Assembly: GCA_027858355.1 (NCBI GenBank)
Contig: JAQICW010000556.1
Coordinates: 1-16,638, forward strand
Length of the DNA stretch: 16,638 nucleotides
Reading direction: 5' to 3'
Source of the DNA: Desulfobacula sp.
GTDB taxonomy: Bacteria > Desulfobacterota > Desulfobacteria > Desulfobacterales > Desulfobacteraceae
In this document: piece by piece, positions 1 through 8,619 of the stretch
Layout: each line of letters starts with the position of its first letter
Position numbering within the stretch: the stretch's first letter is position 1
Program-made: the position numbers and the translations under genes
The notes under the pieces: model-generated
What the model was told of the DNA's origin: nothing
The model's input: the letters and a program-made list of their open reading frames with translations, nothing else
Databases searched by the model: none

Positions 1-622
1 ACGTATTGAACGCGCTGTTAGAAAAAATTTTTTGCAGTTTGTAAATCAGGATCATCAAGATCTCATGCACGGTGTTTTTCAAGACGATGTTCCATTAAAA
101 GACAAAGAGCTGCTGCTTGTATGGCAATTTGCCTTGAACAACAGATTGTTCAGGGAAATCACAGCAAACGTTTTTGCCAAAACTTACCATTCAGGGCGAA
201 TCAGTATTTCAAAGGATGATATTATAGCGTACTTGAAGGATTTTTTAGATAAAAACAAGGCCCTGCAAATCAGTTGGTCACAGAATACCATAAACACGCT
301 CTCTACAAAGTATTTGAACCTAATGAGCAAACTCAATTTTTTAGATACCAGCCGGGTGAAATCATTTCGACATATCCGTCCCTCATCCGAAGCCCAGGTG
401 CTCTTTCTCTATTTTGCAAAATTGTTTGCTCCGACTATGGGGAACCTTTTGACCAATGCGCTTCTGCCCATCAGTTTTATGCCTTCGGAAGATATTCGGG
501 AACGGCTAAAAAGATTATCGATAAAAGGGTTTTTTGATATGAATTTTAACGGTGTCGCGTTGAACATCCAATTGACCCATAGCTATAAAGGAATTGGCAA
601 TGCCTTATATAACCGATCATAA
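1..622 (+). CDS. brxA: BrxA (DUF1819), BREX type I small DNA-binding protein, 5' end missing
   Basis: The reading frame is open from the left edge (first full codon at position 2, reading RIERAVRKNF) to TAA at 620-622, giving 206 codons. A TTG at 32 lies inside this frame and is not the start; the true start is upstream of the window. The text matches the DUF1819/BrxA family: an all-helical protein with KELLLVWQFALNNR followed by LFREITANVF, then the conserved SWSQNTINTL / KYLNLMSKLNFLD stretch that resembles a winged-helix element, and RHIRPSSEAQ near the middle. BrxA is usually about 200 aa, so only a few to a few dozen N-terminal residues are missing. Family knowledge: BrxA binds DNA and is the first core gene of type I BREX operons. 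The position directly before brxB supports the call. The 3' end overlaps brxB by 23 nt, which suggests translational coupling. Confidence 0.9.
   Translation, partial: RIERAVRKNFLQFVNQDHQDLMHGVFQDDVPLKDKELLLVWQFALNNRLFREITANVFAKTYHSGRISISKDDIIAYLKDFLDKNKALQISWSQNTINTLSTKYLNLMSKLNFLDTSRVKSFRHIRPSSEAQVLFLYFAKLFAPTMGNLLTNALLPISFMPSEDIRERLKRLSIKGFFDMNFNGVALNIQLTHSYKGIGNALYNRS
587..592 (+). promoter_or_regulatory. Shine-Dalgarno site that fixes the brxB start
   Basis: AAAGGA lies 7 nt before the ATG at 600, inside the end of brxA. A TTG two codons earlier (594) is in the same frame but begins only 1 nt after this site, so ATG 600 is the better start. Confidence 0.7.
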
Positions 623-1148
623 GCAAAAGTTTGCAGATTTAAAGTTTCATATCGAAAATCAAGATCAGTTGCGCAGGCGGGCCAATGGTGGCAACAGCAT
701 TCTGTTCTCTTACATGCCAGTTGAAGAAAACCTTTATATTGAAAAGGCCAGGGAGCTTTACTCCGAAAACGCTGCATTCATCGATATCAGTAAGTTGCTC
801 ATCAAATTTATTGATAATGACGGGTGGGATTCATTTCAGGGGTACTACAACGATTTCAGGAGTACACCACACGTAATTTTCAGATCAGACGATCCTTCAA
901 TTGATCTATTTGATCTGATTATCGGCGCAATCGAAGACGCCTGCCAAAACGAGCAAATTCCATTTTTAATAAGAACCGGTTGTCTTTTCGGAACTGGGAT
1001 AGACAACGCAATTATAATGGATAACAAAGCCGTGATGAGGCTGCCGCGTCCGCTTGTGATCTTTTACCCCTCAAAAATAGAGGACGATAATATTTACTTT
1101 TTGAACTTCAAACCTGCATCTAAATACCGCTGTACATTGGTGAAATAA
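600..1148 (+). CDS. brxB: BrxB (DUF1788), BREX type I core protein
   Basis: A 182-aa protein starting MPYITDHKQKF. It shows the DUF1788/BrxB layout: an N-terminal helix, a beta strand with SILFSYMPVEE (about residues 33-43), a Rossmann-like middle with AAFIDISKLLI, then the RTGCLFGTGIDNAI segment and the typical C-terminal RPLVIFYPS strand with DDNIYFLNF. BrxB proteins are about 180-200 aa, so the gene is full length. It is a core BREX component; its biochemical role is not settled, but it is needed for exclusion and is generally placed in the complex with PglZ and BrxC. The start overlaps brxA by 23 nt, and the stop lies 10 nt before the brxC ATG, so all three are probably translated from one message. 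The first two codons of the longer possible ORF (TTG at 594) are left out because the ribosome site favours ATG 600. Confidence 0.9.
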   Translation: MPYITDHKQKFADLKFHIENQDQLRRRANGGNSILFSYMPVEENLYIEKARELYSENAAFIDISKLLIKFIDNDGWDSFQGYYNDFRSTPHVIFRSDDPSIDLFDLIIGAIEDACQNEQIPFLIRTGCLFGTGIDNAIIMDNKAVMRLPRPLVIFYPSKIEDDNIYFLNFKPASKYRCTLVK

Positions 1149-1158
1149 GGGGCTGTAC

Positions 1159-4100
1159 ATGACAAAAATAAACGAAATTCTGACCCTGGATCTTCAGGAA
1201 GACATCAAGCACGTGATCGACCTTGAGGATCGTTCTGAACTGGAAATCCAGCAGGAGATTGAATCTTACATTGTGACCGAAGGAATCGGTCGGCACCTTT
1301 ATAGTTTTACCAATCAGTTCACATCCAATATTAAAGAAACCGGCGTTTGGCTTTCCGGATTTTACGGATCAGGCAAATCCTATTTCGGCAAAATGCTGGG
1401 ATATATCATAGACAATCCGCTCATCAATGGGACTCCGGCACGGGACCGCTTTATTCCCCGGCTGAAAGGCGTGTCGGATGAAAGCCTGATCGAAAACTCA
1501 ATCCGAAATCTTGAGGCCATCACCAGCAGGGTTATCTTTCTGGACGTTGCCAAACAGAATACGGATCGCGGTCTGGCGTTTACGCTCTTTGCCAATCTGC
1601 TTAAAACCCTTGGCTTTAGAGATGATATTTACGGCTATATGGAGTTTGACCTGTATATTGAGGGCAAGCTCGATGAGTTCAAAAAAATTACTAAATCATT
1701 AGAAGACCAGGAATGGGATCAGCTGAAAACCAGCAACCGTCAAGTGGCCAGAGTCATGCGCAAGGTATTTATTAAAATGGGTTACACCGAAGCCGACTAC
1801 GCAGATACCCAAAAAGTTTATAGCGCGGCTATTGAAGATTTTTCAGCCAGCAAATTTAAGGTGGCGCTTGAAAAATACCTGAAACACCGGCCAGAAGAAA
1901 CCCTTGTTTTTGTTTTTGATGAGGCCAGCGAGGCCATCAGTCAGAAAAAATTTACCCTGCTCGATCTGGAAGGCATCAGTGAAGCACTTTCAAGTATCAG
2001 TAATAAGGTATGGACCATCGCCATTGCCCAGGAAAAACTCGATGATGTCATCAATAATGCCAATGTGAGTCGAAGTCAGCTTACCAAGGTGACAGACCGC
2101 TTTAAAACAAAGATCCATCTTGAGTCCACTGAGGTGAATGTTATTATCCGCAGTCGCTTGCTCCATAAGACCGCAGACGGTCATCAAAAGCTCGTTGACT
2201 ATTATAAGGAAAATGAAGGCCTGGTTTCAGATGCAACAAACCTGAAATCATCTTTCCCCACCAAAACGACAACCGCAGATGAATTTGCAACCTATTACCC
2301 CTTCCACAAGTATCAATTTGATATTCTGCAGAAATTTTTATTCAGTTCCAATGCCTTGGTCGCAACACAGATTGCTGCCCGTGGAATGATTATCACCACA
2401 TTTGATGTCCTGCGCAAACAGATGCGGGAAAAAGAGCTATATTGCTTTACCCCGGGTTATTCAATCTGCTCGGAGGCCCAGACCGCCCCTTCGATTGGCC
2501 TGGTGAACAAATATGATACCGCCAAAAAAATTCTGAATAAACACGGCTATACTATTGATGGTGAAAAGCTGCTCAAAACAATACATCTGCTGGCGGATTC
2601 AGAGGTGGTTTCCCCAACGGTTGAGAACATTACCAAAAGTTACATCTTCGACATTACCACCTACTATGATGTAAAGCCGGTCATCGAAAAGGCACTGGCC
2701 CTCCTTCTCGATGCCAAAGCGCTTCTGCTGTCGAATAATAATTACAAGATAACCTCAGATCTCGAAGGAAAACTTCTTGAGGAAATGAAAAGTTTTGAAG
2801 TCGAATTGTTCAGCAAAAAACGCTCCCTGATCAATTGTATTAAAAATTTTAAGCTTTTCATCCCGATTGCCGGTTTCAATGATGGAATGGACACCTTCAA
2901 GTTCAGTGTCCTCTCGGATCAGGATGATGAGCTCACAGGACCGGGCAGCAAACACCTGAAACTGATGGTCTATAGCATTTTTAATATCAGTGAAAACAGG
3001 CAGGACTTTATTGAAAACCTGAAGCAGGAAACCCAGCACCAGAAGGATCTCATCACCCTGGTTCCGGATAACAAAGAATTTTCCATTATAGATAAGCTGA
3101 TAGGAGAAGTCAGCCGTTACGCGTATATAGAAGAAAAATACGCCGACGAACCCGATCCGGCCAAGCGGCAGATCATCCGGGACTTTTCCATTATCCGCGA
3201 GGAAAAAGAAAAGGAGCTGCGGGTAAAAATTGAAACCGCCTATAGAAACGCCTCATTGGTGTATATGTTCGATGAGCATCTCCTGAATACAGACAGCTTC
3301 AAAGGCACCATCAATGAGGTTCAGCGGAAGCTGATCAAAAATATTTACACGAAACGACTGACCTCACAGCTATCTGATAGTCTGGTTCCCAAACTCTTCA
3401 GCAGCCGGAAAGAGGCCTTGAACAAGCTTTTTTCAGGCGATGCCTTCAAATTTTTCGATACCCACGGGAATTTTACCGGAGATCACCTGAAAGTGGTTGA
3501 AGAGCTCAATATCAAAATCAAGGGTCACTATGTCGACGGCAGAACCATTGAATCGGAGCTGTCCTGCGCACCCTGGGGATACTCCTTTGGCACCATCGTA
3601 GCCACCTTGGCATCACTTTTCAGGGCCGGCCGCCTGTCTGTTAAATACAACGGCGATACCTGGTTCTCCCATGAACAAAAAAGCGTACAGGATGCCTTTA
3701 CCAATGCAACTAAGTTTAAGTCAGCGTCCTTTAAGTCCATTACTGCAACCCTGACCGCAGCTCAGAAAAATCAGGCGGTTCAACTGCTCATGGCGCTTGA
3801 AATTGAGGAACATACCAGACGGAAGGTCGACTGGAACACCAACGACTTTGATCTGGCAGACAGCATCCGATATATGGCAGACCATTTTATCGGCGCCTTG
3901 ACAACCCTGAATGAAACCATCGATCAGTTTGACGTGCTCTTTCCTGCGGTATCCAGCCAAAAGCAGTCCCTGCTGGACTTTGCCGGGAAAATAACAGAGG
4001 GCAACTACATCGAAAAGGTTGAGTACCTGCTTTTAAACGGCGATCAATTCGAAACCGCCATTCAAACCATTCTGAAAGCCCAAAAATTCATTAAAAAGAA

Positions 4101-4803
4101 TTTTTCCAAGGTCAACAAATTCAAGCAGTTTATTATAGCTGTGGTGTCTGAACTGAAAAAAGCCGACCGAACCGACTTGACTATTAAAGAGGCAAAGGAG
4201 GCGTTTGACCGTCTTTACAAACTGGATATGGTCAAAAATTTCAGCGGTCTCCAGCAGCAGGTGCAGATCATCAAAGACAGTTATTACAAGTTGATTAAAA
4301 ATGCAGCCGCCGGGATGAGTCATGAATACCAACTGCTCGCGGCCAAAGTGGATGCAGCGCTCCGGACCCTGAAGGGCTATCCCGCAGACCTGAACGTCCA
4401 GAATCAGAAAAAAATGGATGAATTGAAACGCTATTGCACAGATCGAATCATGAAGGAACCGATACTTGAATATTCCATCAGCTGTAAAAACTGTGGGTAT
4501 TCGCTGTCCGACATCCTTAACTATACTGCGCTGGCTTTGACCAAGGAACATGAATTGTTGATGGTTCAAACCAGCTTTATTAAAGAAGCGCCCAAGCTTG
4601 AACCTGTAAAAGACGACGGGCAAAAACAGCCGCCGGCACCCAAAAAACCGAGAAAAATACGGCTGCAGATAACAAACAAGATCATGACGGTGCAGGAATA
4701 TAAATCCCTGCTTACGGCACAACTGATATTATTGGCAGCTGCCAGAGCCGATGAAGAGATTGAACTGGATATAGAAATTTTCCAACAGGATGTTAACCCA
4801 TGA
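1159..4803 (+). CDS. brxC: BrxC, BREX type I P-loop ATPase (DUF499/PglY-like)
   Basis: A 1214-aa protein, the usual BrxC length (about 1200). The N terminus MTKINEILTL followed by IVTEGIGRHLYSF is typical of the family. Walker A is GFYGSGKS at residues 67-74 and Walker B is VFVFDEASE with D254 and E255, so the ATPase looks intact. The remaining roughly 900 residues are mostly helical with lysine- and glutamate-rich stretches. A single CxxC (C1109, C1112) sits near the C terminus in SCKNCGYSL; without a second pair in sight I do not call a zinc site. The C-terminal tail carries a short proline/lysine linker (PPAPKKPRK) before a last helical element. BrxC is a large P-loop ATPase required for both methylation and phage exclusion, and is thought to assemble with BrxB, PglZ and PglX. 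AAGGGG at 1147-1152 gives a good ribosome site 6 nt before ATG. The stop overlaps the pglX start (ATGA). Confidence 0.95.
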   Translation: MTKINEILTLDLQEDIKHVIDLEDRSELEIQQEIESYIVTEGIGRHLYSFTNQFTSNIKETGVWLSGFYGSGKSYFGKMLGYIIDNPLINGTPARDRFIPRLKGVSDESLIENSIRNLEAITSRVIFLDVAKQNTDRGLAFTLFANLLKTLGFRDDIYGYMEFDLYIEGKLDEFKKITKSLEDQEWDQLKTSNRQVARVMRKVFIKMGYTEADYADTQKVYSAAIEDFSASKFKVALEKYLKHRPEETLVFVFDEASEAISQKKFTLLDLEGISEALSSISNKVWTIAIAQEKLDDVINNANVSRSQLTKVTDRFKTKIHLESTEVNVIIRSRLLHKTADGHQKLVDYYKENEGLVSDATNLKSSFPTKTTTADEFATYYPFHKYQFDILQKFLFSSNALVATQIAARGMIITTFDVLRKQMREKELYCFTPGYSICSEAQTAPSIGLVNKYDTAKKILNKHGYTIDGEKLLKTIHLLADSEVVSPTVENITKSYIFDITTYYDVKPVIEKALALLLDAKALLLSNNNYKITSDLEGKLLEEMKSFEVELFSKKRSLINCIKNFKLFIPIAGFNDGMDTFKFSVLSDQDDELTGPGSKHLKLMVYSIFNISENRQDFIENLKQETQHQKDLITLVPDNKEFSIIDKLIGEVSRYAYIEEKYADEPDPAKRQIIRDFSIIREEKEKELRVKIETAYRNASLVYMFDEHLLNTDSFKGTINEVQRKLIKNIYTKRLTSQLSDSLVPKLFSSRKEALNKLFSGDAFKFFDTHGNFTGDHLKVVEELNIKIKGHYVDGRTIESELSCAPWGYSFGTIVATLASLFRAGRLSVKYNGDTWFSHEQKSVQDAFTNATKFKSASFKSITATLTAAQKNQAVQLLMALEIEEHTRRKVDWNTNDFDLADSIRYMADHFIGALTTLNETIDQFDVLFPAVSSQKQSLLDFAGKITEGNYIEKVEYLLLNGDQFETAIQTILKAQKFIKKNFSKVNKFKQFIIAVVSELKKADRTDLTIKEAKEAFDRLYKLDMVKNFSGLQQQVQIIKDSYYKLIKNAAAGMSHEYQLLAAKVDAALRTLKGYPADLNVQNQKKMDELKRYCTDRIMKEPILEYSISCKNCGYSLSDILNYTALALTKEHELLMVQTSFIKEAPKLEPVKDDGQKQPPAPKKPRKIRLQITNKIMTVQEYKSLLTAQLILLAAARADEEIELDIEIFQQDVNP

Positions 4804-7800
4804 AACTGACCGAACATGTAGATAAACTCCGCGACCGCATTGAGGCGGCTTTTGACAAACAATTTGCCCGTCTGGGTATCGGTAAAAACAAGCAGGCGGA
4901 AATTGAAAAAATTCCTGAAGAGGCCTGGCCGAAGCGGTTGCGCTTTGAAGAGATGCTGGAAAGCCACATCAATGAAACCGGTGACTATGAACACGCCCGG
5001 GAAAAGCTGATCGATGAGTTGACCTTTACCTTGTTCAACCGCCTGGCAGCAGTCAAGGTGATGGAGTCTGCCAGCCTGTTTCCCCCGGTTCTCACCAAAC
5101 AGCCGGAACATGGCGACCGCTCCTTTGGGCACAAAGCATGGCTGGAGATTCGTCCCGACATGCGCTCGGAGGAATTGGAGGGTATCCGTGAGTATCTCAA
5201 GCAGGCCTTTGATGAACTGGGCCAAACCCTGTTGCTTTACAATAAAAGCTATCCCTATGCCTTGTTGCCCGATGCCATCAGCCTCAATGAAATCATCGAT
5301 GCGTTTAATGCCGTTGAAAAAGACCCCCAGGTGGGAAGCGACATCTGGCAAAGCGATGATGTGTTGGGCTGGATGGATGAAAGCTACAATAACAAAAAAA
5401 AACAGGCCCATAAGGACAGCAAAGACAAAACCGAATACAACAAGGTCTCTTTGCAGTCCCAGGTTTACACCCCGCGCTGGGTGGTGCAGTTTCTGGTGGA
5501 AAATTCCCTTGGGAAACTCTATCTGGAAATGTATCCGGATTCCGAGATCAAACGCCGCTATCAAATTGCCAATCCACCTCAAACACAGGAGCGCTCCCCC
5601 AAACCGCTTCATGCGGTAAAAGTCATTGATCCTGCCTGCGGATCAGGCAACTTCCTGCTCTATGCCTTTGATTTCTTCTATGCGCTCTATATGGATCAGA
5701 TCGAGAACTATGGCGCTGACTACGACGAAAAGGAGATCCCGAAACTTATCATCGAAAACAATCTGCACGGCATCGACCTGGACGACCGGGCGGTTCAGCT
5801 GGCCCAGCTTGGCCTGTTCATCAAGGCAAGAAAGAAGTGCCGGACCATGGGAGAGCTTGCATTCAAGGTGGTTTCATCGGATTTCTTTTTGCCGGAGTAT
5901 GAAATCGTTGCGCATATTTTTACTGAAGGAACCAGGCTGGATCAGAACCAGCAGGAACTGATCGCCGATATCTGGACCGACCTTCAGTTTGCTTACAAAT
6001 ACGGCTCCCTTATTCGGCTGGATGAAAAATTAAAATCAAAACTTCACAACCTTATAAAAGAAAGAAATGTTGAACAGAGCTCTCTTTTTACCGACAAGGA
6101 ACTTGGAATAGAACCCCAACCTGTTCAAATGGGATTGTTCACCGAGCAGGACATTAAAAAAGAAGCGCTGTTTGCCGCTTTGTTTTTTGAGAACCTGAAA
6201 AAAGCGGTTGAACAATATGCCCGGACAGAAGGGAATACCTTTCTCACCAGTAAAACCCGGGATGCCATTACCTTTCTGGAGCTGCTTACCACTGAATATG
6301 ATGTGGCTACTGCTAATCCGCCTTATACCGACAGTTCAGATTTCGGGCCTGAGTTGAGAAAATTTATCGAGGGCAACTACAAGAAACCTTACAAGTTCAG
6401 CACCAATCTATATGCCACGTTTATCAAGCGGTGCTATGAGATGGCCGGCTCAGATGGAAAGATTGCCATGATTCATCCTCGGACATTCATGTTCATAAAA
6501 ACCTTTGAAGATGTCCGTAAATTTATGATTGATAAGACTCATATCAATGCCTTTGTTGATTATAGTTTGAGCAATTTGTTTGGTTCAATCATGGTCGATC
6601 CTGCCTTTTATGTGTTGGAGAAAGGAGCTTCTGAAAAAAAAGACGCATGGTTTATTTCTCTCGACCAATATACCCGGACTCCAAATGAAAAATACAAAAA
6701 GGATCTTTGCCTGAAGGCGTTGAGTGATTGCATTGCAGGTGTTGATAATGAGCACAATTACACCATCCCGCAATCCAAATTAAAGATCATTAAATCATGG
6801 CCTTTTATTTATTGGATCTCGGATGAGTTCAGGGAGAAGTTTAAAGCTGACACAGTTAAAAAATTTCTTAAAAACTGTGTTGGTTTACAAACAGGCAACA
6901 ATAATCGGTTTTTAAGATTTTGGTGGGAATTGTCACCCGACGACAAAAAAACAAACCCAGATAACTGGGTATATTATGCCAAAGGTGGACCATATAAAAA
7001 ATGGGCTGGAAATCTTTGGTTAATGGTGAATTGGAAATCAAACGGGCAAGCCATTAAAAATTATACAGATGATAAAGGTAAACAAAAATCACGCCCACAA
7101 AACGAACCCGTTTATTTCAAGGAAGGGATTACTTATTCTGCCTCCGGTTCTAAAGGGCCATCCTATAGATTGCTGCCTCCGGGTTGTATTTTTGATGTAG
7201 GTGGAAGTTCAATATTTCCAATTAATAAATACAAAAACAATGCTTTTATTTTAGCATTTTTTAACACGCCCTTTTCTAAATATGTGATTGAATGTTTGAA
7301 TCCAACTGTAAATAAACAAGCCGGTGATGTGGAACGTGTTCCATTTGCTATACCAACTAAGGGTCTTGAGTCTGTCGTTGAGTTACTATCAAAAAGAAAT
7401 ATCGAAATCACCAAGAAAATATGTTCAATGGAATTGCTTGATGGAGAGTTTACGGGTAGCCCATTAGAATTGAATAAAGGTAACGATTGGAAATTTTTGG
7501 TATCAGAATCATTAGATATTGAAAATCATTTCTTCACTCAAGTAATAGTCAACGAAGCTATCATCAATGAAAAGATTTTTGAAGTCTATGATCTGACTGA
7601 GAACGACAAAGCCATGGTGCTGGCCAAAGAAGGTGAAAGCATAGGGGGCCTGCCGGTACTGGCGAAGGCTCGGGAAGCTTATCTGACTGAGACCGAGGCG
7701 ACTCAAGAATTCCCGCTGGATACTATCCGGGATTATATCGAAGCATTGCCAACCAAAGCGTTCACGACGGAAGTGCGTGAAGCCATCGAAAGCGGATTTC

Positions 7801-8564
7801 CAACACTCTACCAGAGCAACAACGATCTGGAAGAGTTCTGCATCCGTCATCAGGTCAATCCCATCAATGTCTGGTACTGGTTCAAACAAAGCCATGTGAT
7901 TCCCCAGCAGCGGATGCATACCCTGGCCATGGAATTTCTGGCCGATATGATCCGGGAGATCCTGATGGAGGATGAGGACGGTATTATTCCGCTGGTGCCC
8001 AATGCCGGTGAAAAGGTGCTGATAGATCGGATAGAGGAAAAATTTCGTGAAAAAGGGTTCAGCTCTGCCCAATATTCCAGCTTTGATACAATACTGGGCC
8101 GCCCGATCCATGAGTATCTGAACAACTATTTTTTTGCTGAACTTTCCGATCACCTCAACCTGTTCATGTACCTGCCGAAGACGCCTTTTATCTGGCACAT
8201 CTCCAGCGGACCGAACCTAGGGTTTGATTGCTATATTATCATCTACAAATGGAGCCGGGACAAGCTGATGCGTCTGCGCTCGGTTTACATCGAACATCGG
8301 GAGCGGTCACTTGTGAACCGGCAAAGCGATCTGGCCGGGAACGAAAGCGCCGATGCCCAGAACGAAAAAGAGCGGATCTTTAACCAGTTAAAAGAGATTG
8401 AAGCCTTTAAGGCAAAAATCGATGAGCTTCTGGCCGAAGGCTACAACCCCATCCTTGATGACGGGGTGGGCAAAAACATCGCCCCTTTGCAGCAAAAGAA
8501 AATGATTCCCTACGAGGTGCTCAATGCAGGGCAGCTGAAAAAGTACCTTAACGCGGACTGGTAG
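4800..8564 (+). CDS. pglX: PglX, BREX type I adenine-specific DNA methyltransferase
   Basis: A 1254-aa protein, close to the usual 1200 aa. The SAM-binding motif I is DPACGSGNF at residues 277-285, preceded by the family stretch SQVYTPRWVVQFLVENSLG; the motif II region is GIDLDDRAVQLA with D326 following the second strand. The catalytic motif IV is NPPY at residues 506-509, typical of N6-adenine methyltransferases. Residues about 560-930 form the probable target-recognition region and include the LQTGNNNRFLRFWWE and DVGGSSIF segments. The C-terminal third (NPINVWYWFKQSHVIP, FMYLPKTPFIWHISSG) is well-conserved BREX-specific sequence. Family knowledge: PglX modifies adenine in a short non-palindromic site and so distinguishes self from phage DNA; exclusion itself does not work by simple cleavage. 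The recognised site cannot be read from the protein. The ATG overlaps the brxC stop by 4 nt. GC content drops sharply in the middle of the gene (see the separate entry). No frameshift or early stop is seen, so no phase-variation lesion is apparent here. Confidence 0.96.
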   Translation: MKLTEHVDKLRDRIEAAFDKQFARLGIGKNKQAEIEKIPEEAWPKRLRFEEMLESHINETGDYEHAREKLIDELTFTLFNRLAAVKVMESASLFPPVLTKQPEHGDRSFGHKAWLEIRPDMRSEELEGIREYLKQAFDELGQTLLLYNKSYPYALLPDAISLNEIIDAFNAVEKDPQVGSDIWQSDDVLGWMDESYNNKKKQAHKDSKDKTEYNKVSLQSQVYTPRWVVQFLVENSLGKLYLEMYPDSEIKRRYQIANPPQTQERSPKPLHAVKVIDPACGSGNFLLYAFDFFYALYMDQIENYGADYDEKEIPKLIIENNLHGIDLDDRAVQLAQLGLFIKARKKCRTMGELAFKVVSSDFFLPEYEIVAHIFTEGTRLDQNQQELIADIWTDLQFAYKYGSLIRLDEKLKSKLHNLIKERNVEQSSLFTDKELGIEPQPVQMGLFTEQDIKKEALFAALFFENLKKAVEQYARTEGNTFLTSKTRDAITFLELLTTEYDVATANPPYTDSSDFGPELRKFIEGNYKKPYKFSTNLYATFIKRCYEMAGSDGKIAMIHPRTFMFIKTFEDVRKFMIDKTHINAFVDYSLSNLFGSIMVDPAFYVLEKGASEKKDAWFISLDQYTRTPNEKYKKDLCLKALSDCIAGVDNEHNYTIPQSKLKIIKSWPFIYWISDEFREKFKADTVKKFLKNCVGLQTGNNNRFLRFWWELSPDDKKTNPDNWVYYAKGGPYKKWAGNLWLMVNWKSNGQAIKNYTDDKGKQKSRPQNEPVYFKEGITYSASGSKGPSYRLLPPGCIFDVGGSSIFPINKYKNNAFILAFFNTPFSKYVIECLNPTVNKQAGDVERVPFAIPTKGLESVVELLSKRNIEITKKICSMELLDGEFTGSPLELNKGNDWKFLVSESLDIENHFFTQVIVNEAIINEKIFEVYDLTENDKAMVLAKEGESIGGLPVLAKAREAYLTETEATQEFPLDTIRDYIEALPTKAFTTEVREAIESGFPTLYQSNNDLEEFCIRHQVNPINVWYWFKQSHVIPQQRMHTLAMEFLADMIREILMEDEDGIIPLVPNAGEKVLIDRIEEKFREKGFSSAQYSSFDTILGRPIHEYLNNYFFAELSDHLNLFMYLPKTPFIWHISSGPNLGFDCYIIIYKWSRDKLMRLRSVYIEHRERSLVNRQSDLAGNESADAQNEKERIFNQLKEIEAFKAKIDELLAEGYNPILDDGVGKNIAPLQQKKMIPYEVLNAGQLKKYLNADW
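6481..7590 (+). other. AT-rich block in pglX, probable exchanged target-recognition region
   Basis: Counting G+C in 60-base rows gives 32% (6481), 33% (6541), 30% (6841), 37% (6961), 22% (7201), 30% (7261) and 28% (7501), against 65% at 5761, 48% at 6301, 60% at 7621 and 57% at 7921. The right edge is abrupt, within about 60-100 nt near 7590. The block covers residues of about 561-930, downstream of the NPPY catalytic motif, where the DNA-specificity part of PglX lies. The simplest reading is replacement of the specificity region by recombination with a divergent allele. That is an inference; the base composition is what is seen. Confidence 0.6.
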
Positions 8565-8619
8565 GAAAGGGGGCGCTATTGGATATAAATAAACAAGACT
8601 TATTAATTTGGAGGCTGTG
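8565..8619 (+). other. 55-nt spacer between pglX and the inserted module
   Basis: This is the longest non-coding stretch in the window. It starts G-rich just after the pglX stop and becomes AT-rich (8583-8609) before a strong ribosome site. A very weak sigma-70-like pair can be drawn (TTGGAT at 8579-8584, TATTAA at 8601-8606), but it matches poorly and is not called a promoter. No convincing hairpin terminator is seen, so read-through from pglX is expected. Confidence 0.5.
8610..8614 (+). promoter_or_regulatory. Strong Shine-Dalgarno site fixing the start of the PHP-ATPase gene
   Basis: GGAGG ends 5 nt before the ATG at 8620. An in-frame TTG at 8608 overlaps this site and would put it inside the coding region, so ATG 8620 is the better start. 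Confidence 0.8.

Noticed and set aside
32..34. TTG as a possible start of brxA
   Set aside because: The frame is open upstream to the window edge and the upstream residues fit the family, so this codon is internal.
4483..4494. CxxC near the end of BrxC as a zinc ribbon
   Set aside because: Only one CxxC pair is present and no second pair of Cys or His residues follows at a suitable distance.
4566..5612. A long antisense open frame (348 codons) across the brxC/pglX junction
   Set aside because: Both strongly recognised genes are encoded on the opposite strand here with intact motifs; the antisense translation shows no domain, has no clear ribosome site, and is a by-product of codon composition.
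6481..7590. AT-rich part of pglX as an inserted mobile element
   Set aside because: The reading frame runs through without a break, there are no terminal repeats or transposase sequence, and the segment encodes plausible methyltransferase text; exchange of an allele segment explains it better.
7512..8198. Antisense open frame of 228 codons inside the 3' third of pglX
   Set aside because: It overlaps the conserved C-terminal part of PglX completely and resembles no family.
8579..8606. Possible promoter before the PHP-ATPase gene
   Set aside because: The best -35/-10 pair (TTGGAT and TATTAA, 16-nt spacing) matches the consensus poorly and could arise by chance in AT-rich DNA.
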